A DNA stretch of 62,957 nucleotides from Alkalihalobacillus sp. TS-13 (GCF_019720915.1 NZ_JAHKSI010000009.1:1-62957), one strand, 5' to 3'. Counted from the first letter of the stretch, positions 1 to 7,946 are shown. The notes: generated from the sequence alone by a model not told the origin. Translations and numbers: made by a program.

Positions 1-118
1 ACTCACCCGTCCGCCGCTGACCTCTGAGGAGCAAGCTCCTCGTTGGTCCGCTCGACTTGCATGTATTAGGCACGCCGCCAGCGTTCGTCCTGAGCCAGGA
101 TCAAACTCTCCAAAAAAT
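1..118 (-). rRNA. rrs: 16S ribosomal RNA, 5' end (partial)
   Basis: Read on the minus strand, the sequence holds the canonical 16S start: the AGAGTTTGATCCTGGCTCAG block (universal 27F site, just inside position 113), then the GCGGCGTGCCTAATACATGC block, the variable V1 helix and the GGCGGACGGGTGAG block near position 1. The gene runs off the left edge. The V1 loop (GAGGAGCTTGCTCCTC) is of Bacillaceae type. The mature 5' end is placed at about 118 by analogy and is accurate to a few bases. Confidence 0.97.
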
Positions 119-310
119 TGATTAGCATCGAATTTCGTTGTCAGCATCGTCGTTCACATCCTCAAGTACATCTTGGTACTATCCGGTGTTCCCCTTCCTT
201 GCTTCCTCGAATTTCTTGCTACTGAATTTTTTGAGCATCGTTTGATTGCTCATTAAATGTAAAACTTAAAAATTGATCAGGTTCTTATAAAAAGACCCCG
301 TTTCACGCTT

Positions 311-336
311 GGCTTTTGTTCAGTTTTCAAAGAGCT
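311..336 (-). promoter_or_regulatory. rrn leader boxA-like / 16S processing sequence
   Basis: On the minus strand the leader contains CTCTTTGAAAACTGAAC, the form seen upstream of 16S genes in Bacillus, where it acts in antitermination and in the processing stalk of pre-16S rRNA. It lies about 195 nt before the 16S 5' end and just after the two rrn promoters. The role is inferred from family knowledge; the motif is seen directly. Confidence 0.7.
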
Positions 337-371
337 GTTTTTCGCTGCCTCGTTTTTGAGGCGACCTAATT

Positions 372-400
372 AATATAACATCCACAAAAAATAATGTCAA
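372..400 (-). promoter_or_regulatory. rrn promoter P2 (sigma-A)
   Basis: On the minus strand TTGACA (395-400), a 17 bp spacer and TATATT (372-377) form a near-consensus sigma-A promoter. It is the proximal of two promoters facing the 16S gene. Predicted transcription start is near 365. Confidence 0.85.
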
Positions 401-449
401 CAACTTTTTTAATATAGTTTTTCACACCGTTTTTGCGGCAACAAAAAAT

Positions 450-478
450 ACTTTACCAAAGCCCTGCATAACTGTCAA
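450..478 (-). promoter_or_regulatory. rrn promoter P1 (sigma-A)
   Basis: On the minus strand TTGACA (473-478), a 17 bp spacer and TAAAGT (450-455). Tandem P1/P2 promoters with perfect -35 boxes are usual for Bacillus rRNA operons. The -35 box lies only about 10 bp past the stop codon of the small gene at 489-713. Confidence 0.75.
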
Positions 479-488
479 TAAGATTTTT

Positions 489-713
489 TCACTTTTGATT
501 CGAAATTTTATGGCGCATATATTTTACACAGTCGGCTGGATTTGAAAAACGTTGCAGGATCTTAAAGACAAGTTGATACCTTTCTTCCATAGCACGTTTG
601 ATAATTCCTTCAACACGATGATCCTCCATATCATGCAACAATTCCTCAAGTTCCTTTTTTAAAAGGTATTCCATTTCTTTAACTTCTTTCTCATTGAGAA
701 CAAATCCAAGCAT
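489..713 (-). CDS. small conserved protein of unknown function
   Basis: A 74-residue, highly charged, mostly helical protein with no signal peptide or membrane segment. The start is supported by GAAGGAT seven bases before ATG. Glu- and Lys-rich helices at residues 8-30 and 32-55 are followed by a basic tail. It lies between the rrn promoters and the divergent pdaB. I recall similar short proteins at this place in other Bacillaceae but know no function. It is probably real because it has an SD and no competing frame. Confidence 0.65.
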   Translation of the reverse strand: MLGFVLNEKEVKEMEYLLKKELEELLHDMEDHRVEGIIKRAMEERYQLVFKILQRFSNPADCVKYMRHKISNQK

Positions 714-890
714 GGTATCAATCCTTCATATATTTTTTATCATTATCCCTTCATTTTCCAATTTCTATTCCAGATAAATCTAAGCAGATGATTACTGAAG
801 AAGCCCTATGGATCGAAAAGACAAGACAGGTCTATCTTGTCCTCTCTTACATATATATGTACTGAGTGAATAGGATAGGAGGTAAACGAC

Positions 891-1655
891 GTGAACTTCT
901 TTTGGGTTGTGAACGGTAAAAGGTTCAAGCAATATTTGATCATAATCATCGCTTCATTCTTTGCTGCCTTGATTGCTTTTGTAGAAGCACAAGATCTCGA
1001 AGTTTTCAAAACAAAGGACGGAGATCCAAGAGCCATTTATAAGGGTGAAGAAAAAGGGAAAAGAATCGCACTCACCTTCGATGTAAGCTGGGGCGAAAAA
1101 CGGATTCATGAAATTCTTGATCTTTTAGAAAAAGAAAAAGTGAAGAACACGACATTCTTCCTTTCAGGAGAATGGGCAGAGAGGCATCCTGATATCGTTG
1201 AAAAGATCACTAAGAACGGCCACGAAATCGGCAGTCTTGGATATCGATATAAAAGTTATACGGAACTTGAGGCAGATCAAATTAAACGGGACATGTCGAA
1301 AGCACAACAAATCATTAATGAGGTTTCTGGGGAAAAGCCTGTGTTGCTTCGCCCGCCAAACGGACAATTCAATAAAGAGGTTTTGGATATCGCAGAGAAA
1401 CTGAATCAAACCATTATACAATGGAGTATTAACACCCATGATTGGAAGAATCCAGGTGCAGAGCGAATTACCGAGACGGTTTTATCTCAGGCAAAGGGTG
1501 GTGACATTGTCCTCCTTCATGCCTCCGACTCAGTAAAACAAACCAAAGATGCACTGGAAAAAATCATTTCAGAACTGAAAAAGGAAGGTTACACGTTCAC
1601 TTCTGTCGGTGAGCTGATTGCAAATACGGATAGTAAAACGAAGGAAATCAAATAA
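891..1655 (+). CDS. pdaB: polysaccharide deacetylase family sporulation protein PdaB
   Basis: A 254-residue NodB-fold (carbohydrate esterase 4) protein with one N-terminal membrane anchor (about residues 13-33), needed in B. subtilis to maintain spores after late sporulation. It starts at GTG, seven bases after AGGAGGT. The first motif is TFDVSWG (62-68, Asp64), RPPNG is at 154-158 and LLHASD at 208-213. The usual zinc motif His-x3-His is replaced by GSLGYRYKS (114-122). As I recall, PdaB orthologues also lack it, so catalysis may be altered or absent. It is convergent with kbaA across a shared terminator. Confidence 0.93.
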   Translation: MNFFWVVNGKRFKQYLIIIIASFFAALIAFVEAQDLEVFKTKDGDPRAIYKGEEKGKRIALTFDVSWGEKRIHEILDLLEKEKVKNTTFFLSGEWAERHPDIVEKITKNGHEIGSLGYRYKSYTELEADQIKRDMSKAQQIINEVSGEKPVLLRPPNGQFNKEVLDIAEKLNQTIIQWSINTHDWKNPGAERITETVLSQAKGGDIVLLHASDSVKQTKDALEKIISELKKEGYTFTSVGELIANTDSKTKEIK

Positions 1656-1684
1656 AGAAGTTGGGCTCTTGGCTCAACTTCTTT
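1655..1684. terminator. bidirectional terminator between pdaB and kbaA
   Basis: A 12 bp stem (AAGAAGTTGGGC pairing with GCTCAACTTCTT, one G-U pair) with a five-base loop. It has T-rich flank on the right and A-rich flank on the left, so it can stop pdaB on plus and kbaA on minus. The kbaA stop codon (1674-1676) is inside the stem. Confidence 0.8.
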
Positions 1685-2255
1685 TAATGAGACGATGTAA
1701 GATTAAAATCTGCCAGGTGTTACAAGCTAATAATGGAACGATGGACAACCATAGCCAAAGTATATCGCCCTGCTTCAAAACAGGGATCCATTCGAGGGTC
1801 GTTACCACCACGATGAAGAAAAGTGCTGGAACAAAAGCCGCTTTGTTCGTTTCCTTCATTTTGATATAGGCAACGATCAATCCGTACACCAGCAGAGCAA
1901 CTGGTACAAAGATGAAATTGAATAAGGTCAATCCTGTATCTTTAAAGGCAATGTAGCGTAAGTAAAATAAATCAAAAACAGTGAACGAAAGTATCAATAT
2001 TTGTACCCAGCTCCATAGCTGCACTGATTTGAAAATCCCTAACCCGAATCGATGGATCGTCAAATAGGCGAAATACCCCATTTGGCTGATGATGCTGAAG
2101 ATGAATCCGAATCCGAGTAACCAGGCGATCATAACAAAAAAGCTTGCCGTACTTTCGATATCCTCCCAGCGAAGCAGTAGCCCGATGGCAACAGCGCTAA
2201 CCCCACCGATCAACAATGTTGTAAAAAATAAATAAACCCATTTTCTTATATTCAC
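1674..2255 (-). CDS. kbaA: KinB-signalling pathway activator KbaA
   Basis: An integral membrane protein of about 193 residues with roughly six hydrophobic segments, matching KbaA, which in B. subtilis is needed for KinB histidine kinase activity in the sporulation phosphorelay. The length agrees with the family (about 198). An in-frame TTG at 2264 lies only two bases after the SD AAAGGGG. The GTG at 2255 has an 11-base spacing and is preferred, though the choice is not certain. The gene is flanked by gerD and pdaB as in B. subtilis. Confidence 0.9.
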   Translation of the reverse strand: MNIRKWVYLFFTTLLIGGVSAVAIGLLLRWEDIESTASFFVMIAWLLGFGFIFSIISQMGYFAYLTIHRFGLGIFKSVQLWSWVQILILSFTVFDLFYLRYIAFKDTGLTLFNFIFVPVALLVYGLIVAYIKMKETNKAAFVPALFFIVVVTTLEWIPVLKQGDILWLWLSIVPLLACNTWQILILHRLIKRS

Positions 2256-2401
2256 GGATAACAATTCCCCTTTAATTTTGCTCGTTTCGATTGTACCAAT
2301 CCACCTGTAAAAAAGCTAGTTTCCTTTATTTAGTCCGCATATTTGTCACAAGTTTCTCGAACGCTAAAGGTAAGATTGAATACTGAAAGGGGCAGTCTAG
2401 G

Positions 2402-3025
2402 ATGAAAAACTGGATGTTCGTCCTCATCATATCCTTTGGTTTATTAATACAGGGATGTACTCCTGCAGCAGCAGAAGAGAAAGGTTCTTATGAGGAAACA
2501 AAGAAAATGCTTGTGGACCTTTTAAAAACAGATGATGGTAAAAAAGCGATAGAAGAAGTCTTAACAGACGAAAAAATAAAATCACAAATTGTCATGGATC
2601 AAAAATTCGTAAAAAAGACGATTGAAGAAACCCTGACTTCTAAAAAAGGTCAGGATTTTTGGAAAGAATTAATGAAGGATCCGAAAACAGCTGAAGCTCT
2701 TGCCAAAAGTATGAAAAAGCAAAATGAGGAGCTACAGAAAAAATTACTCGATGATCCGGAATATAGGAAAAAAATCATCGAAATCATGAAGGACCCTGAA
2801 ATATCCAAGGAAGTTATGGACTTGATGACTTCTCAAGAATTTAGGGAGCAGCAAAAGAAAGTAATGATGGAGACGTTTGAAAGTCCCCTGATGAAAGCTC
2901 AGCTTTCTGAAATGATCAAGAAAACGGTGGAAGAAGAAATCAAAAGCGGTGGAGCTTTAAAGGAACAAGGAAAAGCTGAGGGAGGCCAATCTGGTGGAGA
3001 TCAGGGCGGTCAAGGCCAAAAATAG
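2402..3025 (+). CDS. gerD: spore germination lipoprotein GerD
   Basis: A 207-residue lipoprotein. A hydrophobic signal (residues 4-16) ends in the lipobox LIQGC with Cys19. The rest is a long Lys/Glu-rich helical region, followed by a Gly/Gln-rich tail from about residue 185. In Bacillus, GerD sits in the spore inner membrane and clusters the nutrient germinant receptors. AAAGGGG nine bases before ATG supports the start. It is transcribed opposite to kbaA and salA and followed by a strong terminator. Confidence 0.93.
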   Translation: MKNWMFVLIISFGLLIQGCTPAAAEEKGSYEETKKMLVDLLKTDDGKKAIEEVLTDEKIKSQIVMDQKFVKKTIEETLTSKKGQDFWKELMKDPKTAEALAKSMKKQNEELQKKLLDDPEYRKKIIEIMKDPEISKEVMDLMTSQEFREQQKKVMMETFESPLMKAQLSEMIKKTVEEEIKSGGALKEQGKAEGGQSGGDQGGQGQK

Positions 3026-3050
3026 GGACCGGCTGATGCCGGCCCTTTTT
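3025..3050 (+). terminator. gerD terminator
   Basis: The stem GGG-(A)-CCGGC pairs with GCCGG-CCC around the loop TGAT, followed by TTTTT. It begins at the last base of the gerD stop codon. Confidence 0.88.
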
Positions 3051-3057
3051 GTTACAT

Positions 3058-3147
3058 TTAAAGAAAGTATAAATACTTCCTTCAATATAAAAAGGCAACT
3101 AAGGCTCAGCTAGCGCTAAGGCTTGGCTTTGCCAAGTTTTCTTTATC
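3058..3147 (-). repeat. R5 two-hairpin repeat, copy 1 (3' of salA)
   Basis: This stretch holds an AAGTA-TAAA-TACTT hairpin, then the AACTAAGGCTCAGC block and a GGCTTGGC/GCCAAG hairpin. The same order and much of the sequence recur at 44770-44860, also at the 3' end of a minus-strand gene (sigH). A partial inverted copy of the second hairpin is at 39371-39400. On the plus strand the second hairpin is followed by TTTTCTTT, so it may also back up the gerD terminator. Confidence 0.6.
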
Positions 3148-4168
3148 CTTCGACTTTTTTGATGACGTTCAATGCGATTTGCTTATAAATTTGTCCGATT
3201 TTCGAGTCTTCAAGATAAACGGATGGTGCAAAATCATCTTCGCGCATTTCCGGTTGACCGAGCGGGATTCTACCCAGGACTTCGGTATTCAATTCTTCAG
3301 TCAGTTTATCTGCTCCACCTTGCCCGAAGACATATTCCTTTTCACCGGTCTTCATACTTTCAAAATAGGCCATATTTTCAACAACACCAAGAATATCGTG
3401 GTCCGTTTTCAGCGCCATTGCACCTGCACGTGCTGCTACGAAAGCTGCTGTAGGATGTGGTGTTGTGACGATGATCTCTTTACATTGCGGAAGCATCTTA
3501 TGGACGTCTAAGGCAACATCCCCCGTTCCAGGCGGTAAGTCCAAGATTATATAATCAAGGTCTCCCCACTCGATATCATTGAAGAAGTTCGTCAACATTT
3601 TCCCAAGCATAGGTCCGCGCCAAATGACCGGTGCATTATCCTCAACGAAAAATGCCATCGAAATCACTTTGACCCCGAAACGCTCTACAGGGAAAATTTG
3701 CTCACCGACGACTTTTGGACGCTCTGCAATACCCATCATGTCCGGCACACTGAACCCGTAAATATCTGCGTCAATTAGTCCCACACGCTTTCCCTCACGA
3801 GCAAGGCTGGTCGCGAGGTTCACGGAAACTGTTGACTTCCCTACTCCACCTTTACCACTTGCTATAGCAATGAAAGTCGTATCTGTTTGTACTCCGCTCG
3901 TCGTTTCTTGTTGAGGGACCGCCGCACCTTCACGTTGTTCAAAACGTAGACCAACAGAAGCGACACCCGCACCTTTCAACGTATTTACGATTTCTTGCTG
4001 AAGCTGCATTTGTTCTGGAGAATTCGCCTGGGCGATTGCAATTTTCAAGCCGACGTAATCTTCTTTTATTTTGATTTCTTTCACACTGTCTGAATCAACA
4101 ATGCTTTTATGTAAAAAAGGTTCTTGTATCGGTTTGAGAAGCTCTAAAATTTGTTCTTCTGACATCAT
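3143..4168 (-). CDS. salA: Mrp/NBP35-family ATPase SalA
   Basis: About 341 residues: an N-terminal DUF59-like domain (residues 1-75), a linker, then a P-loop ATPase with the deviant Walker A GKGGVGKST (105-113). Mrp proteins act as Fe-S carriers; in B. subtilis SalA regulates scoC and exoprotease genes. The C-terminal Cys-x-x-Cys of Fe-S carrier Mrp proteins is absent, as expected for SalA. The frame opens at GTG 4201, but that codon touches its own SD, and a TATACT -10-like box just upstream would place transcription start there. ATG at 4168 (or 4165) fits the family better. Confidence 0.9.
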   Translation of the reverse strand: MMSEEQILELLKPIQEPFLHKSIVDSDSVKEIKIKEDYVGLKIAIAQANSPEQMQLQQEIVNTLKGAGVASVGLRFEQREGAAVPQQETTSGVQTDTTFIAIASGKGGVGKSTVSVNLATSLAREGKRVGLIDADIYGFSVPDMMGIAERPKVVGEQIFPVERFGVKVISMAFFVEDNAPVIWRGPMLGKMLTNFFNDIEWGDLDYIILDLPPGTGDVALDVHKMLPQCKEIIVTTPHPTAAFVAARAGAMALKTDHDILGVVENMAYFESMKTGEKEYVFGQGGADKLTEELNTEVLGRIPLGQPEMREDDFAPSVYLEDSKIGQIYKQIALNVIKKVEG

Positions 4169-4282
4169 ATCTCGAACACCATCCTTTTTAATCGCTTTCA
4201 CCCCTTAGTATAACACAGAAAAATCCACTTTTAGAAACGTTAGGGCTGAGTCAAGTACTTGTGGGAGTTTTTAAAAAATGTG

Positions 4283-4421
4283 GTTGATTTCTTCGAACAA
4301 CACTACCTTTCCGCGGGCAAACGAAAAGCGGAAGCGACCCGATTAGTTACGTAGGTCACTGGAAACCCGACGAGGAGTCTGTAGCCCCGCAGGAGTAGCG
4401 TAAATTTCGTTTGAAAATCAG
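4283..4421 (+). repeat. E-family foldback element, copy 1
   Basis: The gap between salA and cwlD (4169-4590) has no gene. It holds an element starting GTTGATTTCTTCGAA, then CCTTTCCGCGGGC, an interior AAAAGCGGAAGCGACCCG block, CGACGAGGAG, and an end CCCGCAGGAGT...TTTCGTTTGAAAATCA that is an imperfect inverted copy of its start. The ends match the copy at 10804-10937; the interior matches 56521-56795. Nothing else is seen in the gap apart from the cwlD terminator. Confidence 0.75.
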
Positions 4422-4570
4422 CACAAGATCATTGGAGCAAACGTCTTTTAAAAAAGCCTCTTAATTCCTTCAGAGCTCTCGGTTTCCCTGGCGCTTTTTA
4501 AAGGTATCCGTTTCTCCCATAAACATTTTACTTATATGGCTGTCTCCAGGCTGATCCATGCTTCACTGCT

Positions 4571-4610
4571 AAAAAGAAAAACCTGATCCATTAATCACCT
4601 GGAGCAGGTT
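4571..4610 (-). terminator. cwlD terminator (overlaps stop codon)
   Basis: On the minus strand AACCTGCTCC pairs with GGATCAGGTT (one mismatch), followed by TTTTTCTTTTT. The cwlD stop codon lies in the loop. Confidence 0.8.
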
Positions 4611-5316
4611 CGTTTGCATAATACCGTAAAATCCCCTGGTAAATTGAAGCAGCGAGCTTCGTCTGATAAAGTTTCGATTTTAGCAGCTCCCGCTCATTCG
4701 GATTGGACAAGAAGCCTACTTCGACCAGCGAACCGGGAATTTCAGCTTTACGGACCATATAAACAGTACTGATTGGCTTCGCTTTACGCGTCGTGTTCTC
4801 CAAATTGGAGCGGATTTGTTCCTGGATCAGTTTCGCTAATTTTTCATTTTCTTCTATAGCAGGATTGTAAAAAACTTGAGCACCATACCATCGAGTTGAA
4901 GGAATGGCATTGAGATGTATGCTGACGAACATATCAGCCTCAGATGTGTTTACAATTTCAGTTCTTTTCAACAAATCTTCCGTTTTACGATTCCGGATTC
5001 GTTTCGTTCCATCACTTGCCAGATCCTTGTCTGTTTCCCGAGTCATGATTACAAGCGCTCCGGCTTGTTGGAGGTAATCACGGAGCTTTAACGAAATATC
5101 CAAGGCGATATCCTTTTCCTGGACATTTCCCTTTCCAACTGCACCGCCATCGACTCCCCCATGACCGGCATCCAGTACGATGATTTTTCCTGTTAACGGA
5201 AGACTCCATGTAGACCAGGAATCGTTCGAATGTAATTGTTGTTGGATTACATATAATAAAAGTGCAGCACAAAAACCAATCAGACCCCATATAAGCCATT
5301 TTTTCCGCTTCACCAT
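4591..5316 (-). CDS. cwlD: N-acetylmuramoyl-L-alanine amidase CwlD
   Basis: A 241-residue Amidase_3 enzyme with an N-terminal membrane anchor (residues 7-25). Zinc ligands His52 (DAGHGG), Glu67 (QEKD) and His134 (SIHLNA) and the catalytic Glu199 (VEVGFLSN) are all present. With PdaA, CwlD makes the muramic-delta-lactam of spore cortex peptidoglycan, which germination-specific lytic enzymes recognise. It lies between ybaK and salA as in B. subtilis and has its own terminator. Confidence 0.95.
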   Translation of the reverse strand: MVKRKKWLIWGLIGFCAALLLYVIQQQLHSNDSWSTWSLPLTGKIIVLDAGHGGVDGGAVGKGNVQEKDIALDISLKLRDYLQQAGALVIMTRETDKDLASDGTKRIRNRKTEDLLKRTEIVNTSEADMFVSIHLNAIPSTRWYGAQVFYNPAIEENEKLAKLIQEQIRSNLENTTRKAKPISTVYMVRKAEIPGSLVEVGFLSNPNERELLKSKLYQTKLAASIYQGILRYYANEPAPGD

Positions 5317-5383
5317 ATTCCCTCCCGCATCCCACTACTTGTATATATGTATGGGACAAGTGGAGGAAATATACCATTTCAAA

Positions 5384-5821
5384 TTAGTGAAGCCGCATGC
5401 GATATCTTCGCTGCCCGTTTTCGTATCCTTCTCTCCACCATCGCTGGACGAAAGCGTCACAGCACATGTGAAGGGATTCGAGTACATGATCAGGGGTATA
5501 GCTCCAGAATTGCCAGTATTCGAATAGTGTGTCATACAAACGCTTCTCAGAAGCTGCACTGCGCTCTTTGATGCTGTCAAGCGATTCACCGTGGTAGCCG
5601 AACTTACTGTATTCAGCCCCTAATAAATACGCTTCAATTGCTATATCAATGCATGTATCCTGGATTTCATCTTGGAACAATAAACTATATTGTAAAAACG
5701 GGAAGAATAACCTTTGGAATTCGGTTTTGATCCCATTCAAGGAAAGTTCACGTAATACTTTTCGTTCAAATGTAATTCGTTTTTTGTATTGTCTGTCTCT
5801 AAAGGTGGTGATTACATTCAT
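5384..5821 (-). CDS. ybaK: DUF2521 family protein YbaK
   Basis: A 145-residue soluble protein, rich in aromatic and charged residues, matching the YbaK (DUF2521) family found next to cwlD in Bacillus; its function is unknown. The frame is open to 5869, but the ATG at 5821 is eight bases after AAAGGAGG and matches the family's N-terminus, so it is chosen. A C-terminal HMCCDAFVQRWWREGYENG segment (residues 117-135) looks conserved. B. subtilis has ybaJ between this gene and rpsI; it is absent here. Confidence 0.85.
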   Translation of the reverse strand: MNVITTFRDRQYKKRITFERKVLRELSLNGIKTEFQRLFFPFLQYSLLFQDEIQDTCIDIAIEAYLLGAEYSKFGYHGESLDSIKERSAASEKRLYDTLFEYWQFWSYTPDHVLESLHMCCDAFVQRWWREGYENGQRRYRMRLH

Positions 5822-5938
5822 TGGTTTCGCCTCCTTTCCCATTAGTGTTCGACCGCAAAAACGATTCATACCATGGGAACTTTGGTAAAAGACAGTATGT
5901 ATACCACACCCACTTTTTGCAAAGCTAAAAAGGAAGCC

Positions 5939-6095
5939 GTGCCAGGTACACTTTTAGATCTATTGCTTTGCAAGGGTTTTCTAAGTGTACCTGGCACCGA
6001 TTCAGATCCCTTGGGAGAGTAAAGCTCCAAAAGTGTGCCTGGCACCATCTCAAAACCGTTGGGGCACAAGGGTGAAATTGTCGTGCCAGGCACCC
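5939..6095. repeat. cluster of four GTGCCAGGCACC-type palindromes
   Basis: The 346 bp gap between ybaK and rpsI holds four copies of the palindrome GGTGCCAGGCACC or close variants, at 5939-5951, 5985-5998, 6033-6046 and 6083-6095, spaced 36-46 bp apart with alternating variant forms (GTACAC, GTGTAC, GTGTGC). Apart from the rpsI terminator nothing else is seen here. The word is one I recall as frequent in Bacillaceae intergenic DNA; its function is unknown. Confidence 0.75.
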
Positions 6096-6114
6096 TCCAA
6101 TAGGCACCCAAAAA

Positions 6115-6150
6115 AGCATAAAAAAGCTCTGGCACAGTGGCCAGAGCTTT
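6115..6150 (-). terminator. rplM-rpsI operon terminator
   Basis: On the minus strand a perfect 11 bp stem (AAAGCTCTGGC with GCCAGAGCTTT, loop CACTGT) is followed by TTTTTTAT. Confidence 0.92.
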
Positions 6151-6167
6151 GTATAAGCGGTATATGA

Positions 6168-6560
6168 TTAACGCTTTGAGAATTGTGGTGCACGACGAGC
6201 GCCTTTGAGTCCGTACTTTTTACGCTCTTTCATACGTGCGTCACGAGTAAGGAATCCTGCACTCTTAAGAGTAGCACGCAATTCTGGATCTACTTCTAGA
6301 AGTGCACGAGCAACACCATGACGGATTGCACCAGCTTGACCAGTGTATCCTCCACCATCAACGTTTACAAGTACATCGTACTTTCCTTCTGTTTCTGTTA
6401 AAACTAATGGTTGTTTAGCGATAACTTTCAATGTTTCAAGACCGAAAAATTCGTCAAGGTCGCGACCGTTTACGATGAAACGTCCATCACCAGGTACAAG
6501 ACGTACACGAGCAACAGAGTGCTTACGACGGCCGGTTCCGTAATATTGTACTTGAGCCAA
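6168..6560 (-). CDS. rpsI: 30S ribosomal protein S9
   Basis: A 130-residue S9 (uS9). It has the N-terminal [16 protein letters not shown] block, the central [18 protein letters not shown] block and the basic C-terminal tail ending in SKR, whose last residues contact P-site tRNA. Length equals that of B. subtilis S9. It follows rplM by 19 bp, forming the usual L13-S9 operon, and ends at a strong terminator. Confidence 0.98.
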   Translation of the reverse strand: MAQVQYYGTGRRKHSVARVRLVPGDGRFIVNGRDLDEFFGLETLKVIAKQPLVLTETEGKYDVLVNVDGGGYTGQAGAIRHGVARALLEVDPELRATLKSAGFLTRDARMKERKKYGLKGARRAPQFSKR

Positions 6561-6579
6561 GTTAAACCCTCCTTATTAT

Positions 6580-7014
6580 TTATCCGCGAAGTTCGTAGTT
6601 TTCAGGATTTTGTGCTTGATGTGGATGTTCGTTCCCAGCATACACATGAAGCTTTTTCGCCATCTTACGACCAAGGCTGTTCTTTGGAAGCATGCCTTTA
6701 ATTGCAAGTTCAAGCATTTTTTCAGGACGCGTGTCACGCATTTCCTGTGCCGTTCTCGTTCTAAGACCACCTGGGTGTCCTGTGTGACGGTGGTAAAGCT
6801 TGTCAGACATTTTCTTCCCAGTCAATTCGATCTTGCTTGCATTTAAAATAATTACGTGGTCACCAGTGTCAACGTGTGGTGTGTAAGTCGGCTTGTGCTT
6901 ACCGCGAAGAACAGATGCAACTTCACTTGAAAGACGTCCAAGAGTTTTACCTGCAGCGTCTACCACATACCATTTACGATCAATTTCTTTTGGCTTTGCC
7001 ATATAGGTACGCAA
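6580..7014 (-). CDS. rplM: 50S ribosomal protein L13
   Basis: A 144-residue L13 (uL13), an early assembly protein of the large subunit. The best start is TTG at 7014 (Met-Arg-Thr-Tyr-Met-Ala-Lys-Pro), eight bases after AGGAGG and matching the family's length; the frame is open further upstream to 7035 without support. Conserved blocks [16 protein letters not shown] and [12 protein letters not shown] are present. First gene of the rplM-rpsI operon, with its own promoter and a leader of about 105 nt that may contain an L13-type autoregulatory RNA. Confidence 0.96.
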   Translation of the reverse strand: MRTYMAKPKEIDRKWYVVDAAGKTLGRLSSEVASVLRGKHKPTYTPHVDTGDHVIILNASKIELTGKKMSDKLYHRHTGHPGGLRTRTAQEMRDTRPEKMLELAIKGMLPKNSLGRKMAKKLHVYAGNEHPHQAQNPENYELRG

Positions 7015-7127
7015 TTTATTTCCCTCCTGATTCATTCACTTACAAATCTATTGTCAATACGATTCGTTTTTTCCATTTCGACGATTTCCTCATCCGGGGC
7101 TAGTGGATTTCAGAAATACCAAAGAAT

Positions 7128-7156
7128 ATCTTATAATAATTAGACAACGATGTCAA
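7128..7156 (-). promoter_or_regulatory. rplM-rpsI promoter (sigma-A)
   Basis: On the minus strand TTGACA (7151-7156), 17 bp spacer, TAAGAT (7128-7133). Predicted start near 7121 leaves a leader of about 105 nt before the rplM TTG codon. Confidence 0.8.
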
Positions 7157-7178
7157 GTGTGTCAGTCCGTTTTTTAGC

Positions 7179-7934
7179 CTATTCATCAATGTTTTTTATA
7201 TAGTTTACCTTCCAGAGATACAATCCGTGGGCAGGCGCTGTTTTTCCAGCAGCATCCCGATCCTTCTTTTCAAGTATGCTATGGATATCGCTCGCCTCTC
7301 GCTGGCCGGTTCCAACCTCTAACAATGTGCCGACGATGATCCGCACCATATTGTATAGAAAGCCGTTTCCTTCAATGCTTATGACCAGCTCATCGCCTGC
7401 TTCTTCAATCTCCAGCTTCGTAATAATACGAACCCGCTCCATCACTTCCGTTTTCGCTGAACAGAACGATGTGAAATCATGCTCTCCAATCAAAAGCTCT
7501 GCGGCAGACCGCATACTCAATACGTCAAGCTTATACGGAAAATGATAGGTGTAGTTCCTTTTGAAAACATCCTCATCAGATTTTCTTAAAATTCGATAAT
7601 GGTATTCTTTTGCTGATACATCATAACGAGCATGAAAATCAGGATCCTCTTCGGTTATTGACTGGATACGGATATCAGCGGGAAGGAGCGTATTCAACGC
7701 GCGTTTCCAGGCTGACGGTTCGATATGAAGCGTTGTATCAAAATGAAATACCTGACCGACCCCATGAACACCGGCATCAGTCCGGCCTGAAGCAGTCGTT
7801 CTGACAAACTCTCCTTTATGCATTCGTTGGAGAACCTGTTCAATTGTCCCTTGGACCGTCCTCTGATCTGGTTGGATTTGATATCCAGAAAAATCTGTGC
7901 CATCATAACTCACTATTCCGCTTATCCGTTTCAA
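7179..7934 (-). CDS. truA: tRNA pseudouridine(38-40) synthase TruA
   Basis: A 251-residue TruA that isomerises uridines 38-40 in the tRNA anticodon arm. The catalytic Asp53 lies in the SGRTDAGVH motif; FTSFCSAK and the NGFLYNMVRIIVG block (about residues 193-205) are family signatures. The frame starts at GTG 7943, which abuts its SD. TTG at 7934 lies eight bases after AGAGGG and gives the usual N-terminus MKRI, so it is preferred. It directly follows ecfT and is probably cotranscribed with the ECF genes. Confidence 0.95.
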   Translation of the reverse strand: MKRISGIVSYDGTDFSGYQIQPDQRTVQGTIEQVLQRMHKGEFVRTTASGRTDAGVHGVGQVFHFDTTLHIEPSAWKRALNTLLPADIRIQSITEEDPDFHARYDVSAKEYHYRILRKSDEDVFKRNYTYHFPYKLDVLSMRSAAELLIGEHDFTSFCSAKTEVMERVRIITKLEIEEAGDELVISIEGNGFLYNMVRIIVGTLLEVGTGQREASDIHSILEKKDRDAAGKTAPAHGLYLWKVNYIKNIDE

Positions 7935-7946
7935 AAAGGCCACCCT

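Noticed and set aside
411-441. A third rrn promoter (TTGCCG and TATATT at 411-416)
   Set aside because: The spacer is 19 bp and the -35 is poor; the two promoters on either side are far better.
831-890. Sporulation sigma-E or sigma-G promoter for pdaB
   Set aside because: There is an AT-rich palindrome near 850, but no convincing -35/-10 pair for either sigma factor.
5078-5377. Open frame of 99 codons overlapping cwlD
   Set aside because: Out-of-frame shadow of cwlD, whose catalytic residues are all in the longer frame.
5866-6135. Open frame of 89 codons between rpsI and ybaK
   Set aside because: It is made of the GTGCCAGGCACC repeats and the rpsI terminator, has no SD and no family features.
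7015-7120. L13 leader RNA in the rplM 5' untranslated region
   Set aside because: The position and length fit, but I could not match the conserved core by eye. A scan with the Rfam L13_leader model would decide.
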